From Streptacidiphilus jiangxiensis (GTDB lineage: Bacteria > Actinomycetota > Actinomycetes > Streptomycetales > Streptomycetaceae): DNA of 64,000 bases. Location: NCBI RefSeq assembly GCF_900109465.1, contig NZ_FOAZ01000027.1:26833-90832 (forward strand). The letters are read 5' to 3'. Below are positions 59,270 through 64,000 of this stretch, piece after piece (the first letter of the stretch is position 1; every line of letters begins with the position of its first letter). Made by a program: the position numbers and the translations under genes. A model generated the notes under the pieces. The model was not told the DNA's origin and searched no databases. It was given only the letters and a program-made list of their open reading frames with translations.

Positions 59270-60381
59270 AGACGTCCCCCGACATGTCGCACGCCGCTCG
59301 ACTGACCGCCCACGATGCCGCCTCCGCCGCGTTGGCTTCGCTCGACGACGACGCCCTGCAGGAGCTGCTGGACACGGCGACGCCGCTCGGCACCGGCATC
59401 GGCGGGAAGGCCGCCCTGTTGGAGGTCGCCGGCACCCCGGTCTTCGTGAAGCGGGTGCCGCTCACCGACCTGGAACGGCAGCCGGAGCACCTCCGCTCCA
59501 CGGCGAACCTCTTCGACGTGCCCGCCTTCTGTCACTACGGCATCGGCGACATCGGCGCGGCCGGCTTCGGAGCCTGGCGGGAGCTCGCCGCGCACACCCT
59601 GACGACCCAGTGGGTGCTGGGGGAGGAGTACGCGGGCTTCCCGCTGATGCACCACTGGCGGGTGCTGCCGGACTCGACGCCCCTGCCCGAGGAACTGGCC
59701 GACATCGACCGGGCCGTCGCCTACTGGGACGACTCGCCGCAGGTGCGCGCGCGGATCGAGGCGCTCGCGGCCTCCTCGGCGAGCATCGCGCTGTTCCTGG
59801 AGTACATCCCGCGGAACCTGCACGAGTGGCTCGGCGAACAGGCCGAGGCCGGGGGCCCCGCCATCGACGAGGCCGCTGCCATGGTGGAGCGGGAACTTGC
59901 GGCCGGAACGACGTTCATGAACAGTCGCGGGTTGTTCCATTTCGACGCGCACTTCGAGAACATCCTGACCGACGGTCGGCGCCTCTACTTCGCGGACTAC
60001 GGTCTCGCCCTGTCCTCCGCGTTCCGGCTCTCGCCCGAGGAGGCCGCGTTCCTGGACCGACGGCGCGGCTACGACCGCGACTACACCGCCACCTACCTGG
60101 TCAACTGGCTGGCCACCGCGCTGTGCGGACTCCATCCCGCCGACCGGGAGGGCCGCGCCACCCTGGTCCGCGCCTGCGCGCGGGGCGAGGTGCCCGCGGG
60201 AGTGCCGGAGGGCATCGCCTCGCTCCTCCTGCGCAACGCGCCGACCGCCGCCGCCATGGGCGACTTCAGCCGCGCGTTCCGGAGCGACAGCCGGCATGCC
60301 CCCTATCCGGCGGAGGAACTCCGTCGGCTCGTCGGTCTCTCCGGGACCCACAACACTGCGGGAGAAGGCGACCCCGCCTGA
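59266..60381 (+). CDS. Protein-kinase-fold phosphotransferase
   Basis: A 371-residue protein with a minimal kinase fold: LGTGIGGKAALLEVAG and the lysine region VFVKRVPLTD, a long central insert, the catalytic loop GLFHFDAHFENILTDG (HxDxxxxN) and YFADYGLALS, which replaces DFG by DYG. It is closer to aminoglycoside/choline-kinase-like families than to Hanks kinases. The substrate is unknown. The GTG overlaps the hydrolase stop (GTGA); the pair is one transcriptional unit, perhaps acting on one small molecule. Confidence 0.8.
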   Translation: MKTSPDMSHAARLTAHDAASAALASLDDDALQELLDTATPLGTGIGGKAALLEVAGTPVFVKRVPLTDLERQPEHLRSTANLFDVPAFCHYGIGDIGAAGFGAWRELAAHTLTTQWVLGEEYAGFPLMHHWRVLPDSTPLPEELADIDRAVAYWDDSPQVRARIEALAASSASIALFLEYIPRNLHEWLGEQAEAGGPAIDEAAAMVERELAAGTTFMNSRGLFHFDAHFENILTDGRRLYFADYGLALSSAFRLSPEEAAFLDRRRGYDRDYTATYLVNWLATALCGLHPADREGRATLVRACARGEVPAGVPEGIASLLLRNAPTAAAMGDFSRAFRSDSRHAPYPAEELRRLVGLSGTHNTAGEGDPA

Positions 60382-60422
60382 AAAGCGGGCAGCGTCCTCG
60401 CGCGGGTGCGAGGATCGGACGC

Positions 60423-60833
60423 ATGAGCGACACCGGCTACTCGGGAACCCCGCTGGCCAAGAAGCTGCGCATCAAACCCGGCCACGCCGTGGCGCTACGG
60501 CACGCGCCCGCCGACTGGTCGCTGCCCGACGTCCCGGAGGGCGTGCGACTGGACGCGCGCCCCGAGGAGGCGGACGTCGTCCTCGCCTTCCACCGCGCCG
60601 CCGCCGACCTGCGCGGCGAGGCGACCGAGCTGGTCGCGGCGCTGCGGCCGACGTCCTGCCTGTGGCTGCTCTGGCCGCGCCGCGCGGCGGGACACAGCAG
60701 CGACATCACCGACAACGAGCTGCGGGAGATCATGCTGCCGCTCGGCGTGGTGGACGTGAAGGTCGCGGCGGTGGGGGTGGACTGGTCCGGCCTCGCCTTC
60801 GTCTGGCGCAAGGAGAACCGCCCGCCGACCTGA
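60423..60833 (+). CDS. DUF3052 family protein
   Basis: A 136-residue protein with the DUF3052 layout: GYSGTPLAKKLRIKPGHAVA, LPEGV-like DVPEGVRL, ADVVLAFHRAAADL, LWLLWPRRAAG and DITDNELREIMLPLGVVDVK VAAV, ending SGLAFVWRKE. The family is widespread and uncharacterised. The stop is only 4 bases from the stop of the convergent MFS gene; no terminator fits between. Confidence 0.87.
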   Translation: MSDTGYSGTPLAKKLRIKPGHAVALRHAPADWSLPDVPEGVRLDARPEEADVVLAFHRAAADLRGEATELVAALRPTSCLWLLWPRRAAGHSSDITDNELREIMLPLGVVDVKVAAVGVDWSGLAFVWRKENRPPT

Positions 60834-60837
60834 GCGG

Positions 60838-62106
60838 TCAGGCGGTTTCGGCGACGACGGACTCCGCTGCTGCGGTCGTCGCGCCGGGTGTCCGCCGACG
60901 CAGTGTCCGGACCTCGGGGACGGCGACCATGCCCGCCGTGCAGAGGACGACCAGGACGGCCGCCATCAGCAACGTCGCCCGCACGCCCAGCGCGGCGCTG
61001 AGCGGGCCCGTCGCCGCCTGGGCGATGGGGATGAGCGCGAAGGAGCCGAGCGCGTCGTAGGAGTAGACGCGCGCCAGGCGGTCCTCGGGGATCTCCTGCT
61101 GGAGCGAGGTCTCCCAGGCGATCATGAACTGCTCGACGCAGGCGCCGGCCACGACGCCGCAGGCGGCGAGCACCGCGAGCGGCATCCGGAACGCCAGCGC
61201 GGTGGGCAGGAGCGAGTCGGCCGCCATGCAGGCCGTGCCGACGAACAACATCCGTTGCGGGCGGAAGCGAAGTCCGATCATTCCGCCGACCACCATGCCG
61301 ACCGTCTCGGAGGACAGGACCACGCCCCAGCCGCCGCTCCCGAAGGACGCCTTGGCGACCGACGGTCCGAGCACCTGGATCGCGGCGCTGAACGAGGCGT
61401 TGAGAAAGCCGAACGCGAGCACGATCGTCCAGACCCAGCGTCGATGGGCGAACTCCTGCCACCCCTCGCGCAGTTCGTGCAGCACACCGGGCTTCTTCGC
61501 CTCGTCGGCCGCCGTCCTGGCGGGCGCGTCCACGCGGACGAAGGCGAAGAGCAGGCCTGCGCAGGCGAAGGTGATCGCGTCGATCGCGAGGCCCCAACCG
61601 GGGCCGAGCGCGGCGACGACCAGGCCGCCCAGCGCGGCGCCGCCGATCATCGCGCTGTTGGCGGCGAGACGGTTCAGCGCGTTGGCCGCAGTCCGCTCGT
61701 CCGGGGCGACCGTCTGCGGGAGCAGTGCGCCGGAGGCCGGGAAGGCGAACGCGCCGAACGTCCCGTTCAGGGCGGACAGCACGAGCAGCCGAGGCACCGT
61801 CGCCTGGTGGGTCAGGACGAGGGTCGCCACCGTTCCTTGGCTGAGTGCGCTCAGGGCACTCGATCCGACCAGCACCAGACTGCGCGGCAGCCGGTCGGCC
61901 ACGACGCCGCCGAAGAGCAGGAAGACGACGTTGAAGAGCGTGCGTGCCGCGACCACGAGCCCGAGCTCCGTCACCGAGCCGGTGATCGCGAGGACGGCGA
62001 AGGCGAGGGCGATCGGGGCGACCCCGTTGCCGAGCATGTTCGTGGCGCGGCCCGCGACGAGGAGGCGGAACGGACGTCGGCGGAGAGGGGCGAGGGCTGC
62101 TTGCAC
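60838..62106 (-). CDS. MFS transporter (EntS/MFS_3-like exporter)
   Basis: A 422-residue protein with 10-12 membrane segments. It opens RRPFRLLVAGRATNMLGNGV and has VVADRLPRSLVLVGSSALSA, LAANSAMIGGAALGGLVVAA, and a central cytoplasmic loop. This is like the enterobactin-exporter type (MFS_3), which exports siderophores, macrolides and other drugs. The substrate is unknown. It diverges from the DUF6986 gene over 155 bases that contain two palindromes, so both may share control. Confidence 0.87.
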   Translation of the reverse strand: MQAALAPLRRRPFRLLVAGRATNMLGNGVAPIALAFAVLAITGSVTELGLVVAARTLFNVVFLLFGGVVADRLPRSLVLVGSSALSALSQGTVATLVLTHQATVPRLLVLSALNGTFGAFAFPASGALLPQTVAPDERTAANALNRLAANSAMIGGAALGGLVVAALGPGWGLAIDAITFACAGLLFAFVRVDAPARTAADEAKKPGVLHELREGWQEFAHRRWVWTIVLAFGFLNASFSAAIQVLGPSVAKASFGSGGWGVVLSSETVGMVVGGMIGLRFRPQRMLFVGTACMAADSLLPTALAFRMPLAVLAACGVVAGACVEQFMIAWETSLQQEIPEDRLARVYSYDALGSFALIPIAQAATGPLSAALGVRATLLMAAVLVVLCTAGMVAVPEVRTLRRRTPGATTAAAESVVAETA

Positions 62107-62171
62107 CGGGCATGCCTACCGTTGTGGGTGATCGCACAGCAACGGCTTTTCCGCCGGGGCCGGGCACTGTG

Positions 62172-62229
62172 CAACAAACTGTTGACGGTGGCGTGGCGCG
62201 TCGATAGCGTCACGTCAACAATCTGTTGA
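62172..62229 (+). promoter_or_regulatory. Promoter flanked by two operator-like palindromes
   Basis: TTGACG (62182-62187), 17 bases, TAGCGT (62205-62210), close to the housekeeping consensus. CAACA-AAC-TGTTG (62172-62184) overlaps the -35 and TCAACA-ATC-TGTTGA (62215-62229) covers the start point; the centres are 44 bases apart, about four helical turns. A dimer-of-dimers repressor or a loop is possible. The ATG is at 62262. Confidence 0.65.
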
Positions 62230-62261
62230 TACAGCACCCGAGGTCGGGCGAAGGGGCAGTC

Positions 62262-63539
62262 ATGGCCGCGCGAACCACGTTCTCCAGCACGCTGCGGGAG
62301 GGCATCGAAGCCGACCTCGCCGGCGTCGACGCCGACCTCGCCGCCCGGTACCCCGGCGACCCGGGCACCCGGCAGCCCGTGCACACCGTCTACGTCCCCG
62401 CCGACGCCCTGGCTGAGCGCGGGGTCGGCGAGCTGGTTTCCGACTGGGGCCGCCAGGCCCTCGACCTCCTCGACCGCCACGCCCCCGACGCCGCCGCCCT
62501 CGCCGCGGTCGTGGGCCAGAGCGACGCCGGCCTTGCCGCCGACGTACACGACCGCGTCCGCGCCAAGCTCGAACGCGAGCCCGTCGAGGACCTGCGCATC
62601 GACTTCGAGGACGGCTACGGTCCGCGCCCCGACGCCGAGGAGGACGCCGCGGCCGAGCGCGCCGCGCGCCTCGTCGCCGAGGCCGTCGCGGACGGCAGCG
62701 CACCGCCGTTCGTCGGCATCCGGATGAAGTGCATGGAGCCGGCCGTGCGGGCACGCGGCATCCGCACCCTCGACCTCTTCCTGACCGGCCTGCTCGACGC
62801 CGGGAACGGCACCCTGCCCGAGGGCCTCGTGCTGACCCTCCCCAAGGTCACCTATGCCGAGCAGGTCGCCGCGATGGCCCGCCTCCTCACCGGCTTCGAG
62901 GAGGCCAACGGACTCGCCGCCGGACGCCTCGGCTTCGAGATCCAGATCGAGACCACCCAGGCCATCCTCGGTGCCGACGGCCGGGCCACCGTCGCCCGCA
63001 TGATCGAGGCTGCGGCGGGCCGGGCGACCAGCCTCCACTACGGCACCTTCGACTACAGCGCGTCCTGCGGCGTCAGCGCGGCCTACCAGAGCATGGAGCA
63101 CCCCGTCGCCGACCACGCCAAGGCGGTCATGCAGGTCGCGGCGGCCGGAACCGGCGTCCGCCTCTCCGACGGCTCGACGAACGTCATCCCCACCGGCCCG
63201 ACCGAGCAGGTCCACGCCGCGTGGCAGCTCCACCACCGTCTGGTCCGCCGTTCGCTCGAGCGCGCCTACTACCAGGGCTGGGACATGCACCCCGGCCACC
63301 TGCCCACCCGCTACGCCGCGGTCTACTCCTTCTACCGCGAGGGCCTCGACGCGGCAGCCGCGCGTCTCGCCGCGTACGTCGCCCGAGCCGGTGGTGACGT
63401 GATGGACGAGCCGGCCACGGCGAAGGCGCTCAGCGGTTACCTGCTCCGTGGCCTGGACTGCGGCGCAGTCGACGCCGCCGAGGTGGAGAAGGCCTCCGGC
63501 CTCGACCGCCGAGCCCTCGACACGCTCGCGGGACGCTGA
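62262..63539 (+). CDS. DUF6986/HpcH-HpaI citrate-lyase-like enzyme
   Basis: A 425-residue TIM-barrel protein of the citrate lyase beta/HpcH superfamily: HTVYVPADAL, EDLRIDFEDGYGPRPDAEED (metal Asp/Glu), VGIRMKCMEPAVRARGIRTL, LVLTLPKVTYAEQVAAMARL, GRLGFEIQIETTQAIL and SLHYGTFDYSASCGV. It probably splits or forms a C-C bond using a CoA ester or keto acid, perhaps linked to C2 metabolism. The ATG has AAGGGG 7 bases upstream. The two palindromes in its promoter show tight regulation. It is the last protein gene before the rrn operon. Confidence 0.82.
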   Translation: MAARTTFSSTLREGIEADLAGVDADLAARYPGDPGTRQPVHTVYVPADALAERGVGELVSDWGRQALDLLDRHAPDAAALAAVVGQSDAGLAADVHDRVRAKLEREPVEDLRIDFEDGYGPRPDAEEDAAAERAARLVAEAVADGSAPPFVGIRMKCMEPAVRARGIRTLDLFLTGLLDAGNGTLPEGLVLTLPKVTYAEQVAAMARLLTGFEEANGLAAGRLGFEIQIETTQAILGADGRATVARMIEAAAGRATSLHYGTFDYSASCGVSAAYQSMEHPVADHAKAVMQVAAAGTGVRLSDGSTNVIPTGPTEQVHAAWQLHHRLVRRSLERAYYQGWDMHPGHLPTRYAAVYSFYREGLDAAAARLAAYVARAGGDVMDEPATAKALSGYLLRGLDCGAVDAAEVEKASGLDRRALDTLAGR

Positions 63540-63551
63540 CGGCGGGCTGAT

Positions 63552-63580
63552 TTGGATCCGGGGCGACAGTCGCGTACAGT
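63552..63580 (+). promoter_or_regulatory. rrn promoter candidate P1
   Basis: TTGGAT (63552-63557), 17 bases, TACAGT (63575-63580), about 290 bases upstream of the 16S gene. A further -10-like TAGAGT at 63668-63673, without a clear -35, may be another promoter, since streptomycete rrn operons usually have several. Confidence 0.55.
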
Positions 63581-63872
63581 CGATCGAGTTGCCCCGGAGA
63601 CCACCCGCCCAGCGGGATGGTGAAGGGAAAGCGAAATCCACTGGAAATCGGAACTGAAAAGCTCTGATAGAGTGGAACACGAAGGAAGCGCCCGGAGCGG
63701 CCCGAAAGGGAAGCAAAGGAAGCGTCCGTTCCTTGAGAACTCAACAGCGTGCCAAAAGTCAACGCCAGTTACTTTTGAGAACAAATTTTCAGCGAGGACG
63801 CTGTGCACGGGTCCGTCTATTCCGGCGGATGCTGTGCCGCTCTGCGTTGGATGTCCCGATTACGGGAAAGCA
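63581..63872 (+). other. rRNA operon leader region
   Basis: No coding potential. The stretch is AT-richer than the rest of the window, with GAAAGGGAAGCAAAGGAAGC near 63701 and CCTTGAGAACTCAACAGCGT near 63733, words commonly seen in actinobacterial rrn leaders. They probably form processing stems with the spacer after 16S and carry antitermination signals. Confidence 0.6.
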
Positions 63873-64000
63873 TTCACGGAGAGTTTGATCCTGGCTCAGG
63901 ACGAACGCTGGCGGCGTGCTTAACACATGCAAGTCGAACGGTGAAGCCCTTCGGGGTGGATCAGTGGCGAACGGGTGAGTAACACGTGGGCAATCTGCCC
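63873..64000 (+). rRNA. rrs: 16S ribosomal RNA, 5' part (cut by window end)
   Basis: TTCACGGAGAGTTTGATCCT at 63873 and GGCTCAGGACGAACGCTGGC are the universal 16S 5' end, followed by GGCGTGCTTAACACATGCAA and, after the first variable helix, GTGGCGAACGGGTGAGTAAC. The gene continues past 64000. The V1 stem GGTGAAGCCCTTCGGGGTGG is family level informative for Streptomycetaceae. Confidence 0.98.

Overview
The window is high-GC actinobacterial chromosome. Codon third positions are almost all G or C, GTG starts and leaderless promoters are frequent, and the content (SpoIIE-type phosphatases joined to HATPase domains, an XRE/DUF6126 pair, DUF2690, DUF5302, an MreB homologue, many TetR/MarR/AraC regulators) is that of Streptomycetaceae. 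The window ends 128 bases into a 16S rRNA gene. Its first variable region, with a short GGTGAAGCCCTTCGGGGTGG stretch, looks to me more like Kitasatospora or Streptacidiphilus than a typical Streptomyces; that is a recollection, not a search. Nearness to an rRNA operon and the housekeeping content suggest the conserved chromosome core. I see no integrated phage, insertion sequence, CRISPR array, tRNA or secondary-metabolite cluster.

Layout. 1-9.7 kb: a small antitoxin-like protein, a secreted phosphoesterase, an EF-hand protein, a saccharopine-dehydrogenase-like reductase divergent from a TetR regulator, a sugar porter with no conventional start codon, and a PaiB-like flavoprotein divergent from a MocR regulator. 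9.7-13.5 kb: a compact paaABCDE operon (ring 1,2-phenylacetyl-CoA epoxidase) behind a promoter that carries a palindromic operator. 13.5-19.8 kb: an SMI1/KNR4-like remnant, DUF5302, the ohrR/ohr peroxide divergon, lgt, a DMT permease, a flavin monooxygenase, a small lipoprotein and a universal stress protein. 19.8-29.3 kb: small enzymes, a SpoIIE phosphatase, the XRE-cupin/DUF6126 pair, an isochorismatase-type hydrolase and a PASTA Ser/Thr kinase. 29.3-32.7 kb: a three-gene xylose-type ABC importer whose genes overlap by four bases.

32.7-44.9 kb: a decayed gene, a secreted HEYAE protein, a quinone-oxidoreductase-type enzyme, an AraC regulator, an SRPBCC/MarR pair, a DUF2690 transmembrane regulator, an MreB-like protein, a second SpoIIE phosphatase with a perfect 22-bp inverted repeat inside its coding sequence, a membrane-anchored pair that may handle copper, and a CDF metal exporter with its TetR neighbour. 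45.9-50.3 kb: a wax ester synthase/DGAT, an LPG-synthase-type membrane protein, a 5'-truncated dehydrogenase and a lipoprotein made of the SecD P1-head region. 50.4-55.1 kb: an operon of an M24 peptidase homologue, an EphD-type hydrolase-reductase fusion and a PF10118-ferredoxin reductase fusion, driven by an apparently leaderless promoter covered by a palindrome. 55.2-63.5 kb: a sirtuin, nucleotidyltransferase, DUF6891, CPT-type kinase, hydrolase, kinase-like protein, DUF3052, MFS exporter and a DUF6986 citrate-lyase-like gene with two operator-like palindromes around its promoter. 63.54-64.0 kb: the rrn promoter/leader and the 16S start.

A palindromic element built on GGGGCGCGAGGAACTGC recurs at four gene ends (near 0.1, 7.6, 19.2 and 35.4 kb) and may act as a terminator or regulatory hairpin. 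The least explained items are the in-gene perfect inverted repeat at 40.0 kb, the three-enzyme operon at 50.4-55.1 kb, the stand-alone SecD-head lipoprotein and the CTG-start sugar porter. Functions come from motif recognition by eye; no search was run.
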